DNA from: Flavobacteriaceae bacterium
Lineage (GTDB): Bacteria; Bacteroidota; Bacteroidia; Flavobacteriales; Flavobacteriaceae
Direction: 5' to 3'
NCBI GenBank assembly: GCA_023145595.1
Contig: JAGLDM010000173.1
Location: forward strand, 1 to 13,681
DNA: 13,681 bases
Below, one piece after another: positions 1 to 6,744 of this stretch (position 1 is its first letter; each line of letters opens with the position of its first letter). A program made the position numbers and the translations under genes. The notes beneath the pieces were generated by a model that saw only the letters and a list, made by a program, of their open reading frames with translations, was not told the origin of the DNA and did not search any database.

Positions 1-530
1 GGATCCCAATTTACCATTCGGTATCCACGATAAATTTGACCTTTTTTATGTAAGTCTAAAAACACTTTTATTACAGATTCAGACAAGTCATCATCCATCG
101 TAAATTTTGTGCGTTCCCAATCACAAGAAGCCCCTAATTTTTTCAATTGCTCTAAGATAATTCCGCCATGTTTATGCGTCCAATCCCAAGCGTGTCCTAA
201 AAACTCATCTCTAGATAAATCAGATTTATCAATTCCTTTTTCCTTCAACTTCGCAACAACTTTTGCTTCGGTTGCAATAGATGCATGATCGGTTCCGGGT
301 ACCCAACAGGCATTAAATCCTTTTAAACGAGCGCGACGAATTAATACATCTTGAATAGTATTATTTAACATGTGTCCCATGTGCAATACTCCTGTAACAT
401 TTGGCGGTGGAATTACAATGGTATATGCCTTTTTTTCATTGGGCTCTGAGTGGAAATAATTATTTTCCATCCAGTAGTCATACCACTTTTTTTCTACCTC
501 AACCGGATTATATTTTGCAGGAATATTCAT
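1..530 (-). CDS. valS: Valine--tRNA ligase, N-terminal part (runs off window)
   Basis: Cytoplasmic class I aminoacyl-tRNA synthetase that charges tRNA-Val. Only the first 176 codons lie in the window; the gene continues past base 1. The protein begins [20 protein letters not shown], the usual ValS N-terminus. It carries the class I HIGH-type signature as HMGH at residues 50-53 (within [13 protein letters not shown]), followed by [13 protein letters not shown] at about 77-89, which is diagnostic for ValS. The ATG at 528-530 is chosen because it gives the family N-terminus and lies a short distance downstream of a consensus promoter at 560-591. The KMSKS motif and the editing domain are outside the window. 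The gene is divergent from the DUF1573 gene and shows no damage in the part seen. Confidence 0.97.
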   Translation of the reverse strand, partial: MNIPAKYNPVEVEKKWYDYWMENNYFHSEPNEKKAYTIVIPPPNVTGVLHMGHMLNNTIQDVLIRRARLKGFNACWVPGTDHASIATEAKVVAKLKEKGIDKSDLSRDEFLGHAWDWTHKHGGIILEQLKKLGASCDWERTKFTMDDDLSESVIKVFLDLHKKGQIYRGYRMVNWD

Positions 531-559
531 GTCAATTATGTCTTTAATTCTAGGATGTG

Positions 560-591
560 CAAATGTACAATTATACAGTTTCATTCAAAAA
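560..591 (-). promoter_or_regulatory. Promoter of valS (Bacteroidota type)
   Basis: Read on the minus strand, a TTTTTG at 591-586 is followed by an 18-base spacer and TACATTTG at 567-560, an exact match to TAnnTTTG, the -7 element of the Bacteroidota primary sigma factor. Initiation would fall near 553, leaving a leader of about 23 bases before the valS ATG. No Shine-Dalgarno sequence is visible, as is usual in this phylum. Confidence 0.72.
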
Positions 592-593
592 CA

Positions 594-624
594 TTTTGAA
601 AACAAATAAATTTTAGTAATTTCA
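594..624 (+). promoter_or_regulatory. Possible promoter of the DUF1573 gene
   Basis: TTTTG at 594-598 is followed, after 18 bases, by TAATTTCA at 617-624, which matches TAnnTTTG at four of its six fixed positions. Spacing is right and the gene is divergent, so a promoter must lie in this short gap, but the -7 box is imperfect. It sits back to back with the valS promoter; the two -33 elements are only a few bases apart. Confidence 0.35.
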
Positions 625-645
625 CCAACTAAACTCAATATTACC

Positions 646-1062
646 ATGAAAAAAATCACATTAGTATTATTCGTAAGTATATTTGCATTGTCATTGAACG
701 CACAAGATGCTACTCCTCCAAAAGCAAACAGTCCAGCATTTGAATTTGAACAAGAAATTATTGATTACGGAAAAATCGAAAAAGGATCAAACGGAGATAG
801 TGTTTTTGCATTTACCAATGTAGGTACAGCCCCTCTTATTATTGAAAGCATTAATACTAGTTGTGGATGTACAGTTCCTACCAAACCAGAAAAACCAATT
901 CTACCTGGTGAAAAAGGTGAAATTAAAGTAAAATATGACACCAACAGAACAGGAGGCTTTTCTAAAACAATTACCATTATTTCTAATGCTGTTGAAGCAC
1001 GAAAAGTATTACGGATTAAAGGATTGGTTTCAAAGCCTAGCGCTGTTGAATCAGCAAAGTAG
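646..1062 (+). CDS. Secreted DUF1573 domain protein
   Basis: A 138-aa exported protein of unknown function. Residues 1-20 form a signal peptide (two Lys, a hydrophobic core LVLFVSIFALSL, then NAQ), probably cleaved near residue 20, so the product is likely periplasmic. Residues 32-127 match the DUF1573 immunoglobulin-like fold common in Bacteroidota: FxFxxxxIDYGKIEKG, then TNVGTAPLIIESINTSCGCT with Cys73 and Cys75, then the LPGEKGEIKVKYDTN strand and a final VLRIKG strand. The CGC pair is characteristic of the family; a disulfide or ligand role is not established by sequence. The gene stands alone between a divergent promoter region and a strong terminator at 1095-1135, so it is probably monocistronic. 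The family assignment is confident; the function is not known. Confidence 0.9.
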   Translation: MKKITLVLFVSIFALSLNAQDATPPKANSPAFEFEQEIIDYGKIEKGSNGDSVFAFTNVGTAPLIIESINTSCGCTVPTKPEKPILPGEKGEIKVKYDTNRTGGFSKTITIISNAVEARKVLRIKGLVSKPSAVESAK

Positions 1063-1094
1063 GCTGTTTCTAACGAATAGAAATCACCCAACAC

Positions 1095-1135
1095 AAAATA
1101 ATAAAGCATCCAAAAACAGGATGCTTTATTATTTT
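1095..1135 (+). terminator. Rho-independent terminator after the DUF1573 gene
   Basis: A perfect 17-bp inverted repeat: the left arm at 1095-1111 (core AATAAAGCATCC), loop AAAAACA at 1112-1118, and the right arm at 1119-1135 (core GGATGCTTTATT) ending in TTATTTT. The stem base is A/T rich, so the A and T tracts form part of the stem and it could work in both directions. It lies 33 bases after the DUF1573 stop codon. Confidence 0.85.
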
Positions 1136-1342
1136 AGTAAATTTTTAGACTTAAATTCAAAACCTTTAAGTTCTACTGTAATTCCTATATCTTGATTAGC
1201 GACCTATATATGCCTAAATTCCATTATTATGGGCAGCAGCACTGTTTATATTTTATTAAATGAGATTTAAAACTAACTGTTTAAGTCCCTTATAACTGTT
1301 GAGAAATCCTTAAAAAAAACACCTTTATTGAATAAAATTTTG

Positions 1343-1350
1343 CAAATTTG
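1343..1350 (+). promoter_or_regulatory. Possible -7 element for the aminotransferase-murB unit
   Basis: CAAATTTG matches TAnnTTTG with one mismatch and continues as CA, like the other promoters here (TTTGCA). It would start transcription about 10 bases before the ATG at 1368. No TTG lies at the proper distance upstream; the nearest (1328-1330) leaves only 12 bases. The call rests mainly on position after a terminator. Confidence 0.3.
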
Positions 1351-1367
1351 CAGTCAAAATAACCATA

Positions 1368-2564
1368 ATGCCAATAATATCATCAAAAGGTAATTCATTG
1401 CCAGAATCTCCGATACGGAAATTAGTTCCTTTTTCAGAAAATGCAGAAAAGAATAATATTTCTGTCTTTTATTTGAATATTGGACAACCTGATATTAAAA
1501 CGCCTCAGGTGGTATTAGATGCTGTAAAAAATAACACTATTGAAGTTTTAGCCTATAGCCGATCTGAAGGCTCTGATGAATACCGAACCAAATTGGCTAA
1601 TTATTACCAAAAAAACGATATTGACGTAAACAAAGAAAACATCATTATTACAACTGGTGGCTCAGAAGCATTATTATTCACCATCAGTACCGTTGCAGAT
1701 TACGGTGATGAAATTATTATTCCCGAACCTTTTTACGCCAACTATAATGCTTTTTCAATTGCAAGTGGAGTGAACATTATTCCTGTAAATTCGACAATTG
1801 AAAACTGTTTTGCATTGCCTGATATTTCAGAGTTTGAAAAATTAATTACAGAAAAAACCAAAGCGATTTTAATTTGTAATCCAGGAAATCCGACAGGATA
1901 TTTGTATTCAAAAAAAGAGTTGGAAAAATTAGCTAAAATTGTAAAAAAACATGATTTATTTTTAATTGCTGATGAAGTATATAGAGAGTTTATTTATGAT
2001 GAAAACGACCGCCATTATTCCGTTTTAAATAATTTCGGTTTAGATGAGCATGCCATCATAGTAGATTCTGTTTCTAAACGATACAGCATGTGTGGAGCTC
2101 GAGTAGGCTGCTTAGTCTCTAAGAATACCGAAGTTATTGCTACTGCTCTTAAGTTTGCACAAGCACGTTTAAGTCCGCCTACGTATGCTCAAATTGCAAG
2201 TGAAGCGGCTTTAGAAACTCCGCAATCTTATTTTGATGACGTGATAACTGAGTATAAAGACAGAAGAGATACGCTGATTACTGAATTACAAAAAATAGAT
2301 GGCGTTCTTGTTTCCAAACCTAAAGGTGCATTTTACTGCATAGTTCAACTACCAATAGAAGATACAGAGGACTTTGCACGATGGCTTTTAGAGTCGTTTA
2401 ATGACAACGGAGAAACTGTTATGGTAGCTCCGGCGAGCGGATTTTATTCTACACCAGGTTTAGGAAAAAACCAAATTAGAATTGCCTATGTTTTGAAAAA
2501 GGATGATTTAATTCGATCGGTTGAAATTATCAAAATCGCTTTAGAAAAATACAAAAATATTTAA
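1368..2564 (+). CDS. PLP-dependent aminotransferase, class I/II (AspAT fold)
   Basis: A 398-aa cytosolic fold-type I transaminase moving an amino group between an amino acid and a 2-oxo acid through pyridoxal phosphate. Visible landmarks, in order: Gly-Gln-Pro (GQPDIKTP, 39-46) at the active-site entrance; TTGGSEAL (95-102) for the phosphate; PFYANY (121-126), with Tyr123 likely stacking on the ring; NPGNPTG (171-177); ADEVYREF (201-208), with Asp202 contacting the pyridine nitrogen; SVSKRYSMCGARVG (234-247), with Lys237 as the Schiff-base lysine; and Arg371 in RIAYV, the usual carboxylate-binding arginine. All catalytic residues are present and the length is normal. The exact substrate cannot be read from the sequence; family relatives are annotated as aspartate or broad-range aminotransferases. 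The stop codon directly abuts the murB start, so the two are probably co-transcribed. Confidence 0.93.
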   Translation: MPIISSKGNSLPESPIRKLVPFSENAEKNNISVFYLNIGQPDIKTPQVVLDAVKNNTIEVLAYSRSEGSDEYRTKLANYYQKNDIDVNKENIIITTGGSEALLFTISTVADYGDEIIIPEPFYANYNAFSIASGVNIIPVNSTIENCFALPDISEFEKLITEKTKAILICNPGNPTGYLYSKKELEKLAKIVKKHDLFLIADEVYREFIYDENDRHYSVLNNFGLDEHAIIVDSVSKRYSMCGARVGCLVSKNTEVIATALKFAQARLSPPTYAQIASEAALETPQSYFDDVITEYKDRRDTLITELQKIDGVLVSKPKGAFYCIVQLPIEDTEDFARWLLESFNDNGETVMVAPASGFYSTPGLGKNQIRIAYVLKKDDLIRSVEIIKIALEKYKNI

Positions 2565-3572
2565 TTGAATATTCAAGAAAACATATCATTAAAAAAACAC
2601 AATACTTTTGGAATTGATGCAAAAGCATCACGCTTTACTAGCATTGAATCCGTATCTGAATTAAGAGAGATTATCGTTAATGAAGCTAATATATTTATAT
2701 TAAGTGGCGGAAGCAATTTGTTATTAACTAAAGATTTGGACTCACTTGTTCTTCATATCAATACTAAAGGAATTGATATAATTGAAGAAACAAATACGCA
2801 TGTATTCGTAAAAGCACAGGCTGGTGAAAATTGGCATGAATTTGTTTTATGGTGCATTGAACATAATTTTGGGGGATTAGAGAACTTATCGTTAATTCCG
2901 GGAAATGTTGGCACAAGTCCTATTCAGAATATTGGTGCGTATGGAGTAGAAATTAAAGACACTTTTCATAAGTTAAAAGCAATTGAAATTGCAACAGGAA
3001 ATCGAAAAATATTCGATGCGTCTGAATGCAATTTCGGATATCGAAACTCTGTCTTTAAAAATGAGTTGAAAGGAAAATACATTATTACCTCAGTTATTTT
3101 CAAACTAACTAAAAAGAACCACAATCTTAATTATTCTTATGGTGCCATTCAGTCGGAATTAGAAAAACGTAAAGTTTTAAATCCAACCATTAAAGATATT
3201 TCTGATTGTGTAATTGACATTCGGAATAGTAAATTACCAAACCCTAAAGAAATTGGAAACAGTGGTAGTTTTTTTAAAAACCCGGTGATATCAATTTCTA
3301 AATTCCAAGAATTAAAAAACAAACACCAAACGATTCCTTCTTACAAAATATCTAAAACCGAAGTAAAAGTTCCTGCAGGATGGCTTATTGAACAATGTGG
3401 ATTTAAAGGAAAACGATTTGGAGATGCTGGAGTTCACTCAAAACAATCCTTAGTTTTGGTGAATTACGGCAATGCAACTGGACAAGAAATCTATGCATTA
3501 GCACAAAATATTCAAAAAAAGGTTTCATCGACTTTTGGCATTCCTCTTGAAATTGAAGTGAATATAATTTAA
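2565..3572 (+). CDS. murB: UDP-N-acetylenolpyruvoylglucosamine reductase (TTG start)
   Basis: A 335-aa cytosolic FAD enzyme that reduces UDP-GlcNAc-enolpyruvate to UDP-MurNAc with NADPH, the second committed step of peptidoglycan precursor synthesis. Landmarks: NTFGI (13-17), LSGGSNLLL (46-54) of the FAD-binding domain, the loop LIPGNVGTSPIQNIGAYGVE (110-129), GYRNSVFK (158-165) with Tyr159 and Arg160, GNSGSFFKNP (231-240) with the proton-donating Ser235, PAGWLIEQCGFKGKRFGDAG (270-289), and the C-terminal LEIEV (328-332) carrying the catalytic Glu. It is a type I MurB of usual length. The start is TTG at 2565, immediately after the aminotransferase TAA. No in-frame ATG precedes the essential NTFGI motif, and MNIQENISLK is the expected N-terminus, so the rare start codon appears genuine. 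Confidence 0.95.
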   Translation: MNIQENISLKKHNTFGIDAKASRFTSIESVSELREIIVNEANIFILSGGSNLLLTKDLDSLVLHINTKGIDIIEETNTHVFVKAQAGENWHEFVLWCIEHNFGGLENLSLIPGNVGTSPIQNIGAYGVEIKDTFHKLKAIEIATGNRKIFDASECNFGYRNSVFKNELKGKYIITSVIFKLTKKNHNLNYSYGAIQSELEKRKVLNPTIKDISDCVIDIRNSKLPNPKEIGNSGSFFKNPVISISKFQELKNKHQTIPSYKISKTEVKVPAGWLIEQCGFKGKRFGDAGVHSKQSLVLVNYGNATGQEIYALAQNIQKKVSSTFGIPLEIEVNII

Positions 3573-3599
3573 ATCACCTTTAAACGGCTTGTTTTAGCA

Positions 3600-3629
3600 T
3601 TGCCTTTTGTCACAAAAACCTTATCTTTG
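3600..3629 (+). promoter_or_regulatory. Promoter for the 3647-7620 gene group
   Basis: TTG at 3600-3602, a 19-base spacer and TATCTTTG at 3622-3629, a perfect TAnnTTTG. Transcription would begin near 3635, about 12 bases ahead of the small membrane protein ATG. No terminator is visible between murB and this point, so some read-through from murB is also possible. Confidence 0.65.
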
Positions 3630-3646
3630 CAACTTAATTTTTTCTT

Positions 3647-3832
3647 ATGAAACTTGTATTAATTACAATTGGTTTATTAGCCTTAGGAGTTGCAGGAATT
3701 GCAATTAAATTATGGGCAAAAAAAGAAGGTAAATTTGCAGGAACATGCGCTAGTCAAAACCCACACTTAAACAAAGACGGAGAACCTTGTGGATTTTGTG
3801 GTAAACCTGTAGATCTTTGCGAAAATAAATAA
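3647..3832 (+). CDS. Small Cys-rich membrane-anchored protein (61 aa)
   Basis: A short protein of unknown function that I recognise only as a type of small conserved flavobacterial membrane or secreted protein. Residues 2-23 form one hydrophobic segment (LVLITIGLLALGVAGIAIKLW), followed by positive residues KKEGK, which fits a single transmembrane anchor rather than a cleaved signal; the side on which the tail lies is uncertain. The tail has four cysteines, Cys34, Cys48, Cys51 and Cys58, with a central CGFC (48-51). Four such cysteines could bind zinc or an iron-sulfur centre, or form disulfides. A consensus promoter lies just upstream and the next gene starts three bases after its stop codon, which supports a real, co-transcribed gene. 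Confidence 0.8.
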   Translation: MKLVLITIGLLALGVAGIAIKLWAKKEGKFAGTCASQNPHLNKDGEPCGFCGKPVDLCENK

Positions 3833-3835
3833 TTT

Positions 3836-4945
3836 ATGCAGGTTGTTTTTGTAATTTTCATTGCAATTATCGTTATTCAACTCTGCTATTATCTAATTCT
3901 TTTTTCTCAGTTTTCTTTTACAAAATCACATAAGAACAAGCAGTCTGACTTTCCTGTTTCTGTATTGATTTGCGCACGGAATGAGTCTAAGAATCTTCGC
4001 AAATACTTACCTTTAATTCTACAACAAAACTATCCGAATTTTGAATTAGTTCTTATTAACGACGGATCTAATGATGACACCCTAGAAGTCTTTAAATTCT
4101 TCAAAGAAAAACACCTTCATTCACATCAAATAAAGATTGTTGATGTGCTGCAAAACGAATCTCTTGAAGGAAATAAAAAACATGCTGTCTCTCTTGGAAT
4201 AAATGCCGCTACCTACGAACATCTGTTATTTACAGATGCCGATTGTTGGCCTGCTTCTGAAAATTGGATTTCTGAAATGACTTCTCAATTCTATTCAGAA
4301 AAAAAGATTGTATTGGGTTATGGCAGTTATAAAAAATCTGAAAACTCTTTTTTAAACAAACTCATACGTTTTGAAACTGTTTTTACTGCACTCCAATATT
4401 TTTCTTATGCAAAATTAGGTGTAGCCTATATGGGAGTTGGAAGAAATTTAGGCTATAAAAAAACACTGTTTGAAAAAAATAATGGCTTTGACAAACACCT
4501 GCATATAAAATCTGGCGATGACGATTTATTCATCAACCAAGTTGCCACAAAAAATAACGTAGCAATTGTATTTACAGCGGATAGTTTTACAATTTCAGAG
4601 CCTAAAACAACATTCAAAAGTTGGATTCAGCAAAAAAGAAGACATATTTCTACAGCGCATTCCTACAAACCAATGCACCAATTGTTGCTTGGGCTTTCCT
4701 ATGCTTCTCAACTTTTATTTTGGGTTTTCACCCTCCTAATTATATTCTTAAATCAACAGTTAGAATTAGCACTTTTTTTTATCGGAATTAGGATTGCTAT
4801 TCAATATTTAATCATAGGAGTGGCAGCAAAGAAATTAAAGGAGAATGATCTAATTATTTGGGTTCCTTTTTTAGAACTATTTTTAATATTCATACATTTG
4901 TTTATATTTATCAAAAATAAACGATCAAAACCCACACATTGGTAA
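3836..4945 (+). CDS. Membrane glycosyltransferase, family 2 (GT-A)
   Basis: A 369-aa inverting GT2-type enzyme expected to transfer a sugar from a nucleotide-sugar on the cytosolic face of the inner membrane. It has an N-terminal transmembrane helix (about 2-24), then the GT-A domain: SVLICARNES (42-51), VLINDGSNDDT (72-82) for nucleotide binding, the DxD-type FTDADCW (132-138) with Asp134 and Asp136 for the metal, GDDD (227-230) in the acceptor or base region, and QKRRH (266-270), which resembles the QxxRW motif with His in place of Trp. Two or three hydrophobic segments at about 282-304, 311-330 and 340-359 anchor the C-terminus. The acceptor cannot be deduced; a lipid or surface polysaccharide is the usual possibility. 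It sits between the Cys-rich micro-protein and the sigma factor, 6 bases before the latter. Confidence 0.9.
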   Translation: MQVVFVIFIAIIVIQLCYYLILFSQFSFTKSHKNKQSDFPVSVLICARNESKNLRKYLPLILQQNYPNFELVLINDGSNDDTLEVFKFFKEKHLHSHQIKIVDVLQNESLEGNKKHAVSLGINAATYEHLLFTDADCWPASENWISEMTSQFYSEKKIVLGYGSYKKSENSFLNKLIRFETVFTALQYFSYAKLGVAYMGVGRNLGYKKTLFEKNNGFDKHLHIKSGDDDLFINQVATKNNVAIVFTADSFTISEPKTTFKSWIQQKRRHISTAHSYKPMHQLLLGLSYASQLLFWVFTLLIIFLNQQLELALFFIGIRIAIQYLIIGVAAKKLKENDLIIWVPFLELFLIFIHLFIFIKNKRSKPTHW

Positions 4946-4951
4946 CCACTT

Positions 4952-5509
4952 ATGACCAATCCAGAAGAAATTCAAGAGATTATTGAAAATGCTCGTTTAG
5001 GAAAAGAAAGCGCTTTTAAAAAATTGCTAAACACTTATTGGAGCGATGTATATCGGTTTCAGTTTGCTAAAACAAATAATGAAGATGAAGCTGAGGATAT
5101 TACTATAAAAACTTTTGCTAAAGCCTTTGATAAAATCGATTTATACAGCGATAATTATCATTTTAAAACGTGGCTTATTTCAATTTCTAAAAATATTTTC
5201 ATCGATTCCATTCGTGGAAAAAAAAACGAAACATTGTCCCTTACAAAAGAAAATTCAGAAGCTTTTGAAATATCAGATAGTGAACCCTCTCCTGAAGATA
5301 AAATCATTATTGAACAAAACCTGGCAGAATTATTATCCTATATCAAACTTTTAAAACCTGGGCATCAAGAGATTATAAATCTGCGCTATTTTCAAGAGTT
5401 GAGTTATAAAGAAATTGCCGCTGCTATGAATGAACCTATGAGTTCGGTAAAAGTTAAGTTACTTCGCGCAAAAAAAATACTTTCTACTATCATTCATTCT
5501 AAAAGATGA
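4952..5509 (+). CDS. RNA polymerase sigma factor, sigma-70 family (ECF-like)
   Basis: A 185-aa alternative sigma factor with only the two essential domains. Region 2 covers about 21-90: it includes DEAEDITIKTFAKAFDKI (45-62), the core-binding and -10 recognition helices, and FKTWLISISKNIFIDSIRGK (71-90). A variable acidic linker follows (91-124). Region 4 covers about 125-178, with LLKPGHQEIINLRYFQELSY and the helix-turn-helix EIAAAMNEPMSSVKVKLLRA that reads the -35 element. No anti-sigma factor gene is adjacent, which is unusual for ECF factors. Instead the stop codon overlaps the start of a transporter gene (ATGA at 5506-5509), suggesting translational coupling. Its target genes are not evident from the window. 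Confidence 0.92.
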   Translation: MTNPEEIQEIIENARLGKESAFKKLLNTYWSDVYRFQFAKTNNEDEAEDITIKTFAKAFDKIDLYSDNYHFKTWLISISKNIFIDSIRGKKNETLSLTKENSEAFEISDSEPSPEDKIIIEQNLAELLSYIKLLKPGHQEIINLRYFQELSYKEIAAAMNEPMSSVKVKLLRAKKILSTIIHSKR

Positions 5510-6720
5510 TTGAAAAACTAAAATCATTGGGGCCTGGCCTACTTTTTGCTGGTGCGGCAATTGGCGTTTCACACTTGGTACAATCTACAAGAGCCGGAGC
5601 GGAATTCGGGTTTGGATTGATATGGGCATTGGTATTAGTGCATTTATTCAAATATCCATTTTTTCAATATGGCCCTCGTTACGCAACAGCAACCGGAGAG
5701 AGTTTATTAGATGGTTATAACAAACTAGGGAAAGGTGTATTGATTGCTTATCTTATATTGAATTTTGTGACTATGTTCACAATTCAAGCAGCCATTACCA
5801 TTGTAACCGCTGGGTTGGCAGTTAATTTATTCGGATTTACAGATAATGTTATTACTTGGAGTTTACTGATCACCTTGATCGGAGTAATTATATTAATCAT
5901 TGGGCGCTATAAATTATTAGATAATCTTATTAAAATCATCATTTTAACCCTAACTATTACGACAATAATTGCCGTTCTTGTTGCTATATTCAAAACAGAA
6001 AATACGTATTCATTTGTTCAAATATTACCAGAAGGATCTATAGAAATTGGTTTTTTGATTGCCTTCCTTGGGTGGATGCCCGCACCATTAGACACCTCTA
6101 TTTGGCATTCGCTTTGGGCTGTTGAAAAGAAAAAGGAAACTAAAACCTTTGATACAAAAAACAGCATTTTAGATTTTAACATTGGATACATAACCACTTT
6201 ATTCTTAGGAATCTGTTTTGTTACATTAGGTGCTCTTGTTATGTATGGATCAACAGAAGTTTTTAGCAACAGTGCTGGGGGATTTGCAGCCCAACTCATC
6301 AATTTATACACAACTACCATTGGAGAATCAATGTATCTAATTATTGGAATTACTGCTTTTACAACCATGTTCAGCACTACCCTAACCTTATTAGATGCTT
6401 CCCCAAGAGCTATGACTCGTACAATAGAATTGCTTACAAACAAGTCTCATAAAAAAATGTACTGGTTCTGGATCACATTTTTATCAATAGGTACTTTTAT
6501 TATTTTAAAATACTTTTTATCAAATATGGGGATGCTTGTGAAAATCGCAACCATACTCTCGTTTATAACAGCGCCATTTTATGCCATAATTAACTTTACC
6601 TTGATTTCTGGAAAACACACTCCTAAAGAATGGCACCCGTCATTACCCATGAAAATATTGAGTTATTTGGGGATTTTATTCTTACTCGGATTTAATGTTT
6701 GGTATCTAATGAATTTGTAA
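5506..6720 (+). CDS. Nramp (SLC11/MntH)-family transporter, divergent metal-site motifs
   Basis: A 404-aa inner-membrane protein with about ten or eleven hydrophobic helices and Nramp-family landmarks: GPGLLFAGAAIG at 9-20 opening TM1, RAGAEFGFGLIW (29-40), GESLLDGYNKLGKG (64-77), the MP of TM6 at 191-192, and TMFSTTLTLLDASPRAMTR (287-305). Without a gap, TM1 aligns residue by residue with the classical transporter so that the metal-binding DPGN becomes Gly20-Val-Ser-His23. In TM6 the MPH triad reads MPA (191-193), followed by PLD. The canonical Mn/Fe ligands Asp, Asn and His are therefore absent or moved. The fold assignment is sound, but Mn or Fe transport should not be assumed; Mg or another ligand, or a sensor role, is possible. 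Its ATG overlaps the sigma factor TGA. Confidence 0.85.
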   Translation: MIEKLKSLGPGLLFAGAAIGVSHLVQSTRAGAEFGFGLIWALVLVHLFKYPFFQYGPRYATATGESLLDGYNKLGKGVLIAYLILNFVTMFTIQAAITIVTAGLAVNLFGFTDNVITWSLLITLIGVIILIIGRYKLLDNLIKIIILTLTITTIIAVLVAIFKTENTYSFVQILPEGSIEIGFLIAFLGWMPAPLDTSIWHSLWAVEKKKETKTFDTKNSILDFNIGYITTLFLGICFVTLGALVMYGSTEVFSNSAGGFAAQLINLYTTTIGESMYLIIGITAFTTMFSTTLTLLDASPRAMTRTIELLTNKSHKKMYWFWITFLSIGTFIILKYFLSNMGMLVKIATILSFITAPFYAIINFTLISGKHTPKEWHPSLPMKILSYLGILFLLGFNVWYLMNL

Positions 6721-6744
6721 ATTTGTAGCCTAAAATTTTGTTAG

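Larger units (their letters stand above)
1063..1367. other. Intergenic region between DUF1573 gene and aminotransferase
   Basis: A 305-base stretch without a convincing gene. The first third holds the terminator at 1095-1135. A second, weaker inverted repeat follows (ACTTAAA at 1149-1155 and TTTAAGT at 1165-1171, 9-base loop). The remainder is AT-rich and featureless to me until the promoter-like sequence directly before the aminotransferase. No tRNA-like or riboswitch-like fold was recognised. Confidence 0.6.

Noticed and set aside
1..6. The window begins with GGATCC, a BamHI site, which might mark a cloning junction.
   Set aside because: The bases are in frame as normal valS codons (Asp-Pro on the minus strand) and no vector sequence is seen; chance is enough.
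1149..1171. A 7-bp inverted repeat ACTTAAA/TTTAAGT after the DUF1573 terminator.
   Set aside because: AT-only in most positions, with a 9-base loop and no T-run; such repeats are expected by chance in AT-rich DNA.
935..1195. A plus-strand frame crossing the DUF1573 end and the terminator.
   Set aside because: It overlaps a well-supported gene out of frame and runs through the terminator hairpin; composition is not protein-like.
6018..6443. Long minus-strand open frames inside the transporter, DUF1573 (765-1109), lipA (6753-7043) and ftsH (10721-11020) genes.
   Set aside because: All lie antisense to well-supported genes with family motifs and have no recognisable domains; they are by-products of codon use on the coding strand.
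6714..6740. A promoter-like TTTG and AAATTTTG just before lipA.
   Set aside because: The spacer is only 15 bases, the -7 box is imperfect, and the start would fall at or inside the lipA ATG, so a separate lipA promoter here is unlikely.
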